DNA from: Synaphobranchus kaupii
Lineage: Eukaryota; Chordata; Actinopteri; Anguilliformes; Synaphobranchidae
Reading direction: 5' to 3'
Length of the DNA: 64,000 nucleotides
Assembly (NCBI GenBank): GCA_029718625.1
Contig: CM056376.1
Location: forward strand, 23,365,869 to 23,429,868
The translations under genes and the position numbers were made by a program. Shown piece by piece: positions 1 to 50,354 of the stretch (the first letter of the stretch is position 1; the number at the start of each line of letters is the position of its first letter). The notes beneath the pieces were generated by a model, which was given only the letters and a program-made list of their open reading frames with translations, had not been told where the DNA came from and ran no database searches.

Positions 1-3000
1 GTGACATTTGTGGTGTTAAGACAGCAGACGTTTGGAAGAACATATTTCATCCTATTTTCTGCGGCAGCAGACTCACCGTACAAAGACTTGATCACAGACG
101 TGATTTTTTGCCAAGTTTTTGATTTTAGCACTTTTTTTTTCCAATCTCGATGTCTTGTTACTGAAATCCTTGATGTTCTGCACAGATATAGTTTTCACAC
201 GTGTCCTTGTTGTTATTCTTTTCCTGTAATACGCAGTTAATCATACTAGCCTTGTAAGATGCTCCGTATAGGATAAATAAATACATTTTAAACATCACTG
301 AACAATGCACGCCTTTACTGGGTGAAAGCTATCTTGCCATAAATTTTATTATCCAGTGCACTCAATGCTCTGGTTAACAATGACAGTTCTGCTTGCCTGA
401 CCCCATTCACTGAGAATAGTCACAGTGAATGTTCCACATGAGCGTCCTGACAACTACCCTACAACCTTTGTTCAGTTTTCTCTTCACCTCAAAGTAGCTC
501 AGAGCCTTCACCAATTTAGAATTAAAAATGGCTTCCTCACCCATGAAAACACCATCAATGGTGACGACTCGCACTCGCGCGTACATTTTGAAGGGTTTCA
601 GGATTGCCAGTCCTAAATGTCAGGTGACTTTAACGTTGACGCGAGGCGCAGAGGGATTGCGCTCTAACACGGAGGGCCGATCCTCAAATCGCACAGACTC
701 GGGTTCATCTCTGAGGTCTTGTGCAGGCTGTACGAGCTGAAACAGAACTGGGCTGCAGTACTTTCCAGACAGAATAAAGCAGGAAAGTGACCTGTTGTAC
801 CTTCAGCTCGCAGCTCCAGGCATCGTGTACAGGAGAACGGAGCGTGAGTCGGGGGTGCAGAAAGCCAAATGCAAAGTGAACTCAGTGGCACAGATGTGGA
901 AAAAAAGGCCTGTGTATAGAGGAGCTTGTGCACACGAAGGTTCAACTGCAGAGTCATTAGCCGAGGCAAGAGTTTATTTTAAAAGATGCAAATGAGTGTA
1001 TTCTTTACACAGAAATTGCATATCGCTCAAAACATCTCTCAAAATTGCCCCACTTCATTAGCTTGCATGCAATTCAAGGCTTGACCGAGTATTTTTATTC
1101 CCAAGTTGTGTAAATTCTCCGCAGACATATTGCGAACCTAAATGTGTGCATATTCAGTATGTCTGGTATACAATGACTTGAAATAAATTTCTCAATTCCC
1201 CCCCCCCCACCACCTGCAAAGAAAAAAAGAGAGGGAAAAAAAGATAGTCGTGTCCCGTAAGGTTATCTGTGTTTGTTAGGAACTGAAGTGCTCCACTGGA
1301 ATTAAAAATACGCTGCATATGTTGGGAAATCTGTTTCCCTGGGTGTGTGAGTGTAGTGAGCAAGTGTGAGGCGGCAGCTCACGTCTCCAGGAAGAGAGAG
1401 GGCAGACACTCTCATCATTAGCCGCGCGCTATTGTGCTCCTCTACCTGCTCCAATCTGCATAGCCAGGCTCGGCGCTGACGCCAGGCAGATGTTCCCTCC
1501 GTGAGGTGCGAAGCACAGAAGGTGGAAACAAGAACGCAACACGAATAAAGAAAAAGAAAACATTTAGCAGAGTACACAAAAGGGAAATAATTATGAATAA
1601 TGATACCGGGAAATATCTTTGTTCGCAATGAATAACACAGCTCCCCGGCGCTCGCTCGGCCTACAGGAAAACGAAAAAATGCAGCCATGTCACTTTTGGG
1701 AACTTGTGCGCAAGACATAGAAAACCAAAAGGCTAATACCTTGAGAATGAAACTGTTAATTACACAGCAGACCTGCAGACAGGAGCAGAATTGCTCTGTA
1801 TTAACTTGTTCCACAGCATTTCCCTTAATTGGAAGACACTTTCGCTGTAAACATTAGCGAGGCTAAAAACAAAAATGGCAAAATTACATGTCAGTGCATG
1901 ATATGCATGAATACTGCAATGTTAGCTTAAAAAGGTACTTGCTACAAATCTGCAAGCAAATCCTGCCTAATTAATTGAGGAAAAAATGTGTGTGTGTTTG
2001 TGTGAATATGATACAGCCAATATTAAATAGAAATGCCTGTTGTGCCACAACACTTTCAATATAGATTTATTTATTTATTTTTACTTTTTGTGAACAATTT
2101 GTCATTCAGACACAAATATCATTAACCCCAGACGGTTGTATTTTGTTAGGCCCTATGCTTGAGATTATGTTTGGCAGTGATTATTATAAAATTTCAAGAC
2201 AAATAAGAGAGAAATGTGACATATTGGAGGTTTCAAGGTATTAATACAAATGGAAAATTTTGCATGTAACACCTTCTTTATAGGAGGACCCAATGTTTAT
2301 AACTTTAAAATGACTACTGGAAGGTAATGTGTAAGCTACAAAATCCAGTGCAGTTATATAGCAAACCTATATATTTATTGTAGCATAGTCACAATTAAAA
2401 TTGGGAAGGAAATCAATTGTAAATCATCATGTAAACTGGGATTTTAGGCACTGGTTTTATTTTCCTACATTGAGGGTTTTGCAATACTGTAATACTCCAA
2501 TATCAAAATTAAAAATATCTTGGTAATGGAAATATACCTTTCATAAGTAAACAAAATATTCACGACTTCTAATAATACTTTTCTTTCTCACTAGCACATA
2601 CATGGTAAAATATTGTACCCATAGGCTACTGACCACACTGTTTGTGTTACAAACTGGGTTGTTGATGTGCCATATTTTTAAGCACGCCGTGGACTGTACC
2701 CATTGATTCCCAATGATCCTCCAGTGTTTAAAGCCACCAGCTGACATTCTACACTCTGGAGATTAGGTAACAGATAGCCAGTGTCGTCTACCTCTTTTAT
2801 GGACATAAATGACTGTCCAGATTAAAGAGAGCATAATATCCACCAAGAACTGTGATACTCGCCGATATGAAGCAAATTTGTAGTCCCCCCCCCCCCCCCC
2901 CCACAGGTCGCATACACACTGATATCTACAATTCTGTTACCGATTTAATCTTTTTTTATTTAACCTAATTTAATTCGGTTTTCCCACTGAGATAAAAAAT

Positions 3001-4576
3001 CTTTTTTCTCCAAGAGAGACCCCATCCAAGACCACATCACATTTAGCTAGGAAACAAAACATAAATAACGCATGACACAATACAAAATTCAACAATTACA
3101 TGACAATACCTCACAACCAGTAAATAACAAATACGACGGTGTAGGATATCACAGCCATTGTACACTGTACAATGTTTGTGAATTTCTCTGTTTCTGCATT
3201 AGTTCCGATTGAAGTAAATATTAGTTTAAATATCACTTAAAGTTAAATATTTGCTTGTTGTTAAACCACATTTTTAAACCGGTGTGGTTGAAAAATGTTA
3301 TTAGATCAAAACATATTTAAAATGCATAAATTAAAAAATCTATTCCACACACGATTCCAGTGCTTTATGACCTACTTTTGCCCTCTCCTTCGCTCAGATA
3401 ATTAAAGCTCATTACGAACCACCGATTACTGAAATATTACTTGTGCTATATGCTTTCAAATTATCAATTTTTCCCCCCACTAATGGCACTGAATATAAAT
3501 CTGTGTCACAGCAAAACGTTCAGACTTTTGTTTTCGCATATTTCAAGATCACACGCATTCACGCATGTGGACACATTTTTAAGGCGTTGCTTTTGTCCGT
3601 GTGCCCCTGTCCACCAGAGCAGACGTGAAGAGTATGAATGCCTTCTCAACACTCCTCGCAAAGAGCAGAGCATATCCTAACATTTGACAAGCTGCCTTTT
3701 TTTATTTTTTAAAAGCATAGTTCTCAGATATATATATATATATATATATTTTTTATTTATTTTTTAAATCATAATCCTATGTGCAGAGAATGAAAGCGTT
3801 AAAGTGCAGAGCGGAGAATCCCTACAGGCCCTTACTCTAGCTGCTGCAGCTGTTCTGACACCATACACAATACCTCCACTGTTTGTGTTACTATGTCCTG
3901 AAGCGTGAGCCGTGGTCTCCATCGGGGACCTTTCTAAAATAGACTGAGAGTCAACAGCCAAACAGCCATCCTCCCTCCTGCGCGGAAACATGCACAATAG
4001 CTGGCTGTTGCCATCAATTGTCCATCTGTCCTGCAACGAGCCAAGAAGAGCAAATACGCGGTTACATTAAAAAAGAAACCGCCGTGCCCTTGAGTCCAAA
4101 AGAAAGCCGGGAGTCTGAGGGTGGGGCACAAAAACTTCTACTCCAAGACTGCAAGGAATTATGGGACGCTGAACACAAAGGCTGCAACCCATATTGTACA
4201 ACCCTTTTGTTGGTGTTGATCAAATCCAGGTTTAAAATACACCAGCAGTACATCTTAGTCTATGATGTATGTATAGCACGCTGGAGGAGAGGAGTTGGCA
4301 CTAAGAAGCGGAAGGTTGTATCCACAGTATGTGCTGAAACACTTGCCAAAATAGCATCTACCCACCATTCACTTAAGCGGCTCTCCGTGTGAAACGGCAG
4401 GATTAACATGTATAATCAAGAAAACTAATAAGCTTTACAGTTGTACCCACTTCAACTCTACAACATATTTGGAATCTTTAAGTCGGCCATTGACTAATTT
4501 GATACAAGTACGTTTGTCAATTCAACCCTGTATTTTATAATGACATTCGCATTGATACAGTAAAAATATTAGTTGG

Positions 4577-4788
4577 AAACAGTGTGATGAAGTGGTTAAG
4601 GAACTGGGCTTGTAATCATGAAGTAATATGTGGGCTCTCATTGGGGCCCCATCCTTTCACCACTCAACGTGCCACACTCAGTTTCTGTAAATACTCAGCT
4701 GCATAAAAGGATAATATGTAAAATGTAAGCTATGTAAATCATGCTATGTAAGGGCCTCTGCCAAAACAATGCATTAAATAATGTAATC
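4577..4788 (+). mobile_element. Degenerate tRNA-derived SINE
   Basis: The left part (GTGGTTAAGGAACTGGGCTT followed by GTGGGCTCTCATTGG) resembles a tRNA-like head with decayed A and B boxes. The right part (CAGCTGCATAAAAGGATAA, TGTAAGCTATGTAA, CCTCTGCC, ending near AATGTAAT) resembles the 3' tail common to fish SINEs mobilised by L2-type LINEs, such as the UnaSINE1 group. No clean target duplication remains. Confidence 0.6.
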
Positions 4789-5572
4789 ACTGATGAAAAA
4801 CCTAATCCTGCAAGGCATACAAGGGCATCTTCTCAATAGCTAATAGCAACGATGCGTGGATGACTGTTAATCTTAGATCGCTAGCTGAAAAACCCACACC
4901 TCTGGCTCACGATACTTGGACTTGCCTTGGAGCATCATTCTAAATCAAATATGCCACGTACAACCCAATGCAACAAAAAAAAAGAAAAAAAGACATACAG
5001 CGTTTTTCAATTTTGGATGTCTTAGAACATTGTCTGAATTCATTTCTCTGACCTCCATGCAGCCAGGTGTCATCTTAAAACAGGATGTGTGCATAATTAA
5101 ATGGGGTGAATATGAACTTGCAGCAGCAAGCAGATAAGTTAAAAAAAATGTTGAAATTTGAGAGACAACAGAATCAGGCACAAAATAATTTTGCACAATT
5201 TGAGGGTGTTATTAATCTCATTAGTGTATTTCTTTGTTCACACACTAAACTTTCTCTTGGTTTCCTGCTGGGTTTGTGGAAGCCAGGGGCACATAGGTGC
5301 CACTGTCAGTTTATTTTTCATAAAGGCCTGCAAGGGTTAAATCACACAAAAAAACTGCATGTATGCCAGGGAACAGATCCTACCCTAATTAAATCTTTAA
5401 CAATGATTTACCTACAAATAAGCCCCCCTCCCAACAGCAGAACAGTATACCTAACAGGTTATTTACATAAGCAGGCTGCTCTTTTTAAATTCTAACGGCT
5501 TAGCTGTTAATTATCGCTGTGAGAGCAAACATGAACATCTGCATGATTCCAGACATGGAGAAGAAGCTAACT

Positions 5573-5676
5573 GAGAGACAAGCAGAGAGAGCATGAGAGA
5601 GGGAGGGAGAGAGAGAGAGAGAGAGAAAAGGGGTGATAGGAGAGAGAGAAAGAGAGAAGGAGAGGGAAAGAGATGC
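5573..5676. repeat. GA-rich polypurine tract
   Basis: About 100 bp of nearly pure G and A, partly (GA)n, on the plus strand. Confidence 0.9.
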
Positions 5677-6721
5677 GAGGACAATCTGGATGGTGCGTCA
5701 GGTACTGCACAAACAATCTGTTAGAAATAATTTCTGTAATTGTCCATGAGTGATGGGAAAGTGGCAGAAGTGGAGCCCGAATGGCCGACAAGCTGTGGGT
5801 TGGGGTTGAAGGGGGGTGCGCAATGAACTGGGGAATATAACTTGGTTCACTTAGTATACAAATGTAAGCCGATACTGCGTTGCCATCTGCTGCATTGCAA
5901 TTAATATCTTTACTGTTCCGTTAGAGGAAAATAAATAAATATGTGCATTTATACTGCTACATTAAAAAACATTATCTGTGCAATCCTTTTACAGTCCCAT
6001 GGTCCTTATTAATGGATTAATTATTGGCATCCATTAAGTAGAAAATGTAAATTCAAAGCCTTAAGCCAGAGAAAGAATTTTGCATCCATCCAAAGATTTT
6101 TCAGAAGGACGGATTGAGAATACAATACCACACTGAAGCCTCGAGGGCTAAGTGCCAGGAACAATAGTACTGGATTACTCCACCAAACTTTAGAGAAGTC
6201 ATTCTCGCTAATTCCGCAAATTCACACACATTATGTCAAATTCAACCTGCTGCTTCCTCAGCCTGGGTTTATGTGAGGAGATTGAGATTTGACACACTGC
6301 GTGCTGGAGACGACGGGTTTCCACACGAGCCTCAGAGTGGAGACCGCACGGGGGGGAGAGTCACAGCTGAGCCTGACACGCGGTAAAGGCAACGGTGAGC
6401 TGAGGTACGGCTGGGACACAGGGAGGACAGGCGTAGAGGGAGAGGCAGACAACAGCGCTGAAACACAGTAAAACATGGAGAAAAATAAAATGACAAACTC
6501 TGACAGAGAGACACACGGATGGTTAAGAGAGACGCAAGAGTTGAGACCAAGGGAAACGGACACCGCGAAAAATAGAACCGTCTTGCGCCGCGACACAAAG
6601 CCGAGACACAAAGCCGAGACATAGAAACACAAAATAAAGATGAGAGTTGTGACGCAGAGAGAAACAGATGAGACAGAGAGCAGACAAAGCTGAGACACAG
6701 GCGGTTCATACAGCGAGGTGA

Positions 6722-6745
6722 TACACACACGCACACGCGCAAGCT

Positions 6746-6801
<56 letters not shown>
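6722..6801. repeat. (CA)n / CGCA microsatellite
   Basis: Starts with interspersed CACACGCACACGCGC and becomes pure CA from about 6756. Alternating purine-pyrimidine throughout. Confidence 0.95.
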
Positions 6802-6805
<4 letters not shown>

Positions 6806-7782
6806 CTGAGACTCAAAAACGCTGAAAGAAATAGGGAATTTGTATATGGATGGCTGACAGTGACAAAACTTGTCACGACTGAATTAAAGTGTCATATTCT
6901 GAAGGTCCATATTCTCATTTTTGGAAAAATGTACAACAGTCTCAATGTGTGTAGCCTTTCCTGCCCTTCTATGCACTCACTTTAGCCACAACTGGAATTT
7001 AACAGTGGACTGCTGGCGAACTGCGGATGAACCGCCAACTTCCCTGAGCCGCTTTCCTCTAAATAAAAAAAGCACTTAACCTCGTAACCTATGGCAAAGA
7101 AAAAGCTGTGAAAAGGAACTAATTATGTTGATTCCCTGATACTTGTGAATTCAGTGGTAAGTCAAGTTTAATCTTTCAGCACAATGTTTCAAACAGAAGC
7201 TAAAGTCTCCCATATTTCAACTAATGAGATATGTCATGCTCATTCACTGCGAAATATATTTGACTACTATACTCCACATGTTATGTGAAATAAAGTATTC
7301 CAAATAGATATATGCAAATATAAAGTATGCAAAATAATGAATACAAAAACATTGAATTCCGGTATAAATGTCATTTGATTACATCATTAAAAGCCTCTAG
7401 AAACAAGGAGAAACCGTATTATATACAGTATTATAACACAATTTCTTGTTTAAGCAAGAAAATATGATATTCAATCACTTTTGATTACTTTGAGCTATTT
7501 TGTGAAACAGCAGTTTCCTCTAATTTGCTACAAAGGGAATATATCGTGCCACTTTTGACTATCCAGGAGGAACTGTGGCAGCAGACAGATGACTGACTGA
7601 GGATCTATTTAACTTACCTAGTTTATTTAATATTTCAGACTTTGGAAAGGCCCTCCAGTAGAAAACACCACTGCTTGACATTAGTTACTGGGTTCAAAGG
7701 AGGACATTGAAAACCCATGTAATGCGGTGATGGGTTGTAAAAAAAGGCAATAATTAGTTTCAAGGTACAGTGAATTCATATA

Positions 7783-8573
7783 CAGTGCATCCGGAAAGTA
7801 TTCACAGCGCTTCACTTTTTCCACATTTTGTTCTGTTACAGCCTTATTCCAAAATTGATTAAATTCATTTTTTCCCTCAAAATTCTACACACAACACCCC
7901 ATAATGACAATGTGAAAAAGGGTTTTTTGAGATTTTTGAAAAAAAACTAAAATTTCTCATTTAAGGGTTGTTTCTCCTGACTTTTTTCCCCATAGAGTTC
8001 TATAGGAAAATGAGTCCGGAGAAATAACCCTTGCAGTGATCCATCCACATCTACTCCATATCTGGCAACAGAGTGATGGTTTGGGGCTCGTTTGATAGCT
8101 CAGACCCTTGATAACTTACAGCCATTTAGCCAGCCATGTGTTCCATACTGTACCAGTGTAATTTACAGCTGAATCTAGTCTCACCCCCCAATTTCCATAG
8201 AGATCCATTCAAATGCAGAGAGGTTATAGTATCGCTTGTAACAGTACCTGAAAATAAGATATCGACAGTTTTGAGATGTTGATGGACTTCAGGAAGTAAC
8301 AGCATGTAAAGGATATGCGACCAAATATGAAATATGATACTTTAAAAATATGTTAAAGCAAAGGGCATGAATACTTATGTAAATGAGAAATTTTATTTTT
8401 TTATTTTTAATTAAAATTGCAAAAATCTCAAAAAAGATTCACATTGTCATTATGGGGTGTTGTGTGTAGAATTTTGAGGGAAAAAATGAATTTAATCAAT
8501 TTTGGAATAAGGCTGTAACAGAACAAAATGTGGAAAAAAGTGAAGGCGCTGTGAATACTTTCCGGATGCACTG
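7783..8573. mobile_element. Tc1/mariner-type non-autonomous element with inserted foldback half
   Basis: The termini CAGTGCATCCGGAAAGTATT and AATACTTTCCGGATGCACTG are perfect inverted repeats flanked by TA on both sides. The repeats continue for about 170-200 bp with the ACAACACCCCATAATGACAA segment known from fish Tc1 families. No transposase frame. The centre (about 7961-8357) is not Tc1 but matches one arm plus hairpin of the palindromic element at 40253-40966. Confidence 0.85.
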
Positions 8574-10549
8574 TATATATATATATACACACACACACAT
8601 ACATATGTAAACTGTACCTGTATATATTACAAGTCAACCCCAAAGGAATTTGGGAATAATTTGACACATTCACATTGGGAAGCCTGATAACTAGACTGGG
8701 GTCATAGCATGTCAGTCAGCCATTCCCAGCAATTAAACACCTCCCACTGAGAGGAGGCATCACTCAGAATCCTTATTAACCCCTCTGGCCAACCACCATC
8801 CCTGACAACGCAAACACCACAGTGCAACAGCCAATCGCCACGCACATTTCCTTTGTCGACGCCTACACGGTGACAGAATATTGAATAGGAGGTGAGAGGC
8901 TGTCTGCGCATCTTGAAATGCATTCATTTCTTCACCCACAGCACAGTGGCCAGGCAGAAAGGAGTCCTGACTGTCAAAGATCTTCAAAGAAAAACAAAAG
9001 GCTAAGATTCCTAACAAAGTTCCAAATCATGTACTACGTGGTGTAAGGCTGATCAAATTAGGTCACACTGTGGCTGCTCTGGAACATGCTTTAGAGAATG
9101 AGAAAAGTAATTGAATCTGTGAAAAATAGTTTTTATTACAACTGAAGGAGTATCTCAAAACCGAACACGGTTGAAAGCTTGTTATCACTATTTTTGGCGC
9201 TGTCATTCAAATGTGGTGCTGTGATTTGTATATGCAGAGAGACAGATAATTACAGGTATACATTATGCCTCTATACCAAGGTGAAACAATTTCATGGCCA
9301 TCAATTGAAAAAAAATGAGAAACTCAAGGGGCAATTACACAACATGAATATTAAACAGACGTACGTGTTACATTCCATTTAAGTGGGCCACGTCTCGATG
9401 AAATGCAATCAATCATGCCGCCGCTAGGACCTCATTTGCCTGAATTAAGAACGTTTTCCTTTAATACTGGGGCCAATCTCCGATGACACACACTTTGGCA
9501 GGAGAAAACAGGCGGCGTTGAAACTCGCTGAAGGATCTCGGCATGAGAAGGAGACGCGAAGCGGTGGAGGAGAGGGAGGGGGGAGGCGCACATTCCACAT
9601 AGAATATGTGGAAGTGTGGAAGTGGGGGAGGGGGGTGGTGGGCCTCGGGGAGCAGATGAAGGGGGGGGGGGGGGGGTACACACTGCCAAAATCTCTGGGC
9701 TGGGTGGGGAAGGACAGGAGCCTAGAGCACTGGGAAGGAGCCTGCGCCTCGAATGCTGCTCTCCTCAATCACAGTCTCGCATGCCCGCATTGACACGTCC
9801 CAGACGCTCTGCGCCAGAGGAGAATTACCGCTGACAGGGGCTCACAAACTTTCCCCGCCATTTAAAAAGACTTACTCCCACACTTTTGTCACATGAGTTT
9901 ATTGCTTAAGATGCACAGAGAAAACCAAGAGAATCCTCACTCTGGGATTCAAGCAATGCGTGCGTGTGAGAATTTACAAACACTTTGAACCTCGGCCCAG
10001 CGAGAAAATTCACTTTTGAGCAAATTAAATGCACAAATTGGGTTTGACGGTGGCGAAACAGTCAATATTGAACTTGATAAACTGACGCTTCAAACCGAGC
10101 CGCTCAAACGAGGCGCAGCCACGGTACGGAGAGAGAACCGATTCAAGATATTTCAGATCCTCCGAGGATGATGACTAACCTGATATTTATATTCTCTAAT
10201 TATGTAACAATTCAGAAACGCACAAGTGTGAAGCACACAGTGGACAGGGAAATGTACAATTCCCTCACCCCCTCCAAAGTCTTTTAGCACCAATCTGTCC
10301 TTATGCTTTAACATACATTATGTGAGCTTCTTTCTCTGCCGAATCAGTGTTTTTAAGCTGGGCTCTTAAAGGCTCTGATGCTAAATGACTGTTGCCAAAC
10401 CATTGACACAACTGAAGGTTAGAGAGGTCTGATCTGACCTTAGGAACAGTGACCTTTAACCTCAATGTAAAAACACTTGCAGGTACCTTTGACCCCCATT
10501 TTGGCTCAGTAGATGGTGTCAGCATTCTCTACAGTTGAGTTCTGTGTCA

Positions 10550-47289
<36,740 letters not shown>

Positions 47290-47818
47290 GTCGCAACTGC
47301 AAAACATCAACAAGAAACTTAATTGGTGTAGATATATAGTTCACAAAATTCGCACAAAACAAACAAACGACAGAACTTAATTCACAACACTGGAGTATTA
47401 TTGGGAGATTGGGACGGAATAGGAATTAAAACAAACAAAAAAAAAAGGCTCCATAGATCTGTATTAGTTACAGCGGGTTAATCCTGCAGCAACATCGCAC
47501 ATTTTAAATAGGAAAAAGACTACGCAAAATTAAATCTTTCTGAATAAGTAACTAATACACGTTTAACACACTTAAACTGTTGTCTTGTCCTCATTGTGTA
47601 ATCTCATCCTACTTGCATTTGCTAGCTAGGCTACACGAACGTTTAATAGGCTATTAGCCAATTTAAAATCAGTGCAGGTGCCTCATATCAAATGTAAGAT
47701 ATTCGAGTATTTACTGCTGTACTTCAATTCGTTGTAAACGCACGGTCTGTTATCTTAAAGTATTACCCTTGTTTACAACGACTTCATATTAAGGAGCTAA
47801 TTTTAGCGCAATACTAAC

Positions 47819-47900
47819 CTTTACCCACAACCCCGGCCCGTACCCCGTTGTAGGAAAGACTACGGATATCAACGACAGAGGGCACACGTGGTAGGCTACA
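47819..47900 (-). other. Possible pebp4 non-coding first exon (donor only)
   Basis: GTGGGTAAAG|GTTAGT on the minus strand ends a GC-richer stretch at 47819, 522 bp upstream of the coding start exon acceptor. An E-box CACGTG lies at about 47886. No independent support. Confidence 0.22.
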
Positions 47901-50354
47901 GCATATGTTCCAACGAGTTGTCATTCTTTCCCAAAATGTGCAATGAGCATGTAGGCTATAGCCCAAAAGGTAGGCTACGTGCCAACCATAACCCCACTAT
48001 TAAACAAACGTATATAGCCTATAGACAAATTAGAATAATACATGCAGTAGGTTAATAAAATTAAGCAGGAAGCACACAAAAAGTTACAACACAACATTAA
48101 CTGCTTACTCATATTTATTAAATAAACATTATTTACACATGTTCAAGGACACATGCTACAGAATTCCAGATTTACGGCTCCTAACAAACGATACAAACAA
48201 CCGTTTTAATTTTATTCATAGAACAACTAAAATAAATTACACACATATACGTGAAAATGTCAATTCAGTATAACGCTGAGAAAACATTCAAGTTTTGTAT
48301 TCAGCCATTAACGTTACAAGGCTTCTTTATTAAAAGGATTCTACGCTATAGTGATTGTACAGCATAATCTTTTCCTGGTGCTGCTATAAGCTCCCTTTGG
48401 TTTGTGCTTCTCTGCAGCGCTGGTATTAGCACCTAAACACGTGGAGAGGGACTCCAGAAGTTCTGAGTAAAAACTTTTTTTTTGTTGTTGCACTTTAGCA
48501 CCTGATGTTATCTAGTCCAAGCTTTGAGAGTGTCTCAGCTCCTACGACTACTGAAGCTCGCCTGGCGAGAGTGGGCTGCATTTGCTAGAGATGCACAGGC
48601 GATTCGCACAGGCTCAGCTATATCTTGCGTAGTGCACAGAATTTGTTGCGTCTATTGTTTTTTTTATTATTATTTATTTTTAAATTCACCATGGGTTCAT
48701 TACCAGCAGTCACGAAACCACAGTTGTGCCAAATGTCTTTGATTAGATCCACCTAGTTTTAAAGACCTGCACGCCGAATCCATCAAAGGTTACAATGCAC
48801 AAAAAAACAATCCATCTGAAGAACTGAGTAGGAATTGATAAATAGAGTGGGATTTCCTGCATTAATTTGATGTAGCACGTAGTCTGTATCAGAGGATGGG
48901 GGTGGTGCAGCTGTTATGGGTAGAATGGCAGTTTTACCGTGGAATACATGTGGGTGCAGTGACTGAGTTGCACACAGTGTGTATGTATCCATAAACACAT
49001 GTACTTAAACCAATCATGTACATACACATAAATGTATATACTGTACACACATCAAGGACATATACATTTATATATATAAACGTCATTGACATTCACCATC
49101 ATACACACCATACATTAAGGCATGAGGTGTCTGGTCTCATGCAGTGCATCAGTGGAGGGCCAAAGAGAGAAGCCGGTCAAGCGCTGGCTTCTCAAAATTC
49201 ACCCACAAGTCTGAAATTAAAAACAATTTCTGGTTTGATTTTATCTTTGCAGAGGGACAATGACAACAATATGGGGATAAAACAATCTGTGCAATACATC
49301 GCCATAACTTAACTCCCTGTAACATAACATGGTATAACTTAGCCCATAATATTTAAAGTCACCCTGGTGACTGAATTACAATGGAGTGATTTAATTGCAA
49401 CTGGGTTGTAATGGTGTACCACATTACATTACAAACTGATACAGCAAAAGCCTCAGGAACAAAAGGAGGGGCAGGTCTTATTGCGACACAGGTAACTGCA
49501 GTTGTCAATAATCATTTAAATTCTAAATCTTTCTATTGGGGGGAAATGCTGCTCAATGACAACTAAACTGCACATTCCAAATACCGCCTCACATTTCCCC
49601 CAAATCCCAACACTGCAGCATCAAGAACAAAACTGAACCCAGACACATCTCTTTACAGCATGCACGCCGGTCCTTTTCATTTACTCTAAAAACAATACCT
49701 TTTACAACTGCTTTTTTCATCTCTCGCCCATCTGTAATTTACACATCAGAATTTTAGTCTTGCACATGCTTTCTACTTTTGCCTTTGAGCAGTCAAGCAG
49801 AAACATTTCCAGATAGCGTTTTTTTGATTTTCAGAGGATATCCATAGCATTCGAAGTAAATTGCGCAAGTAGTACTTCCGCGCTTGATAATTGTGTCTCT
49901 ACGTGCATGTAAATGCAATTCATGTTGTGCATGTGCATACAAGGTGCAAGGGAGTGTGCCCTACTGTTTATATAAAAACAGGGATTATCATACACGTTAT
50001 TACAAGCACATACGGTTATCGTTTCAAGTGGGTATGAGTAACACATCAGGTATGGTTGGTATACATCAGGTACGTGTTGGTATTTTTATTTTTTTTCTTC
50101 TTTTTCGTTTGCCCCATAGGCAACTGCCTATGGTTTAATCAACACTGCATGACAACTCATGCCTTAGGAGGAGCCAATGGGCTTAAAAAACAGTCCACTG
50201 AACAGTAAACCTGAATAAACGACGACGACAACAACAAAAGAAATATTCCAGTTCTGCCGTCCAAGCCAACAGCATCTATTTTGTACAATACTCATAAATC
50301 ACTGCAATACAACTGACCTTCTTCTTTCCAAAGACATCTGAAAAGATCACACAT
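47901..50354. other. Intergenic region between pebp4 5' end and rhobtb2 3' end
   Basis: No coding sequence supported. AT-rich DNA, with a weak CA/TA-rich part at about 49010-49110. Promoter elements for pebp4 should lie in its left part. Confidence 0.5.

Noticed and set aside
664..969. 101-codon minus-strand frame with SAPPTHAPFS, considered as the next pebp4 exon
   Set aside because: The resemblance to the proline-rich PEBP4 segment is superficial; no HRYQF-like motif and no suitable splice sites.
1302..1814. 170-codon minus-strand open frame
   Set aside because: No recognisable motif, no convincing splice sites in phase; chance open frame in intron DNA.
6258..6800. 180-codon minus-strand frame starting with Cys-Val repeats
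   Set aside because: Driven by the CA/CG microsatellite; remaining residues are low-complexity and without similarity.
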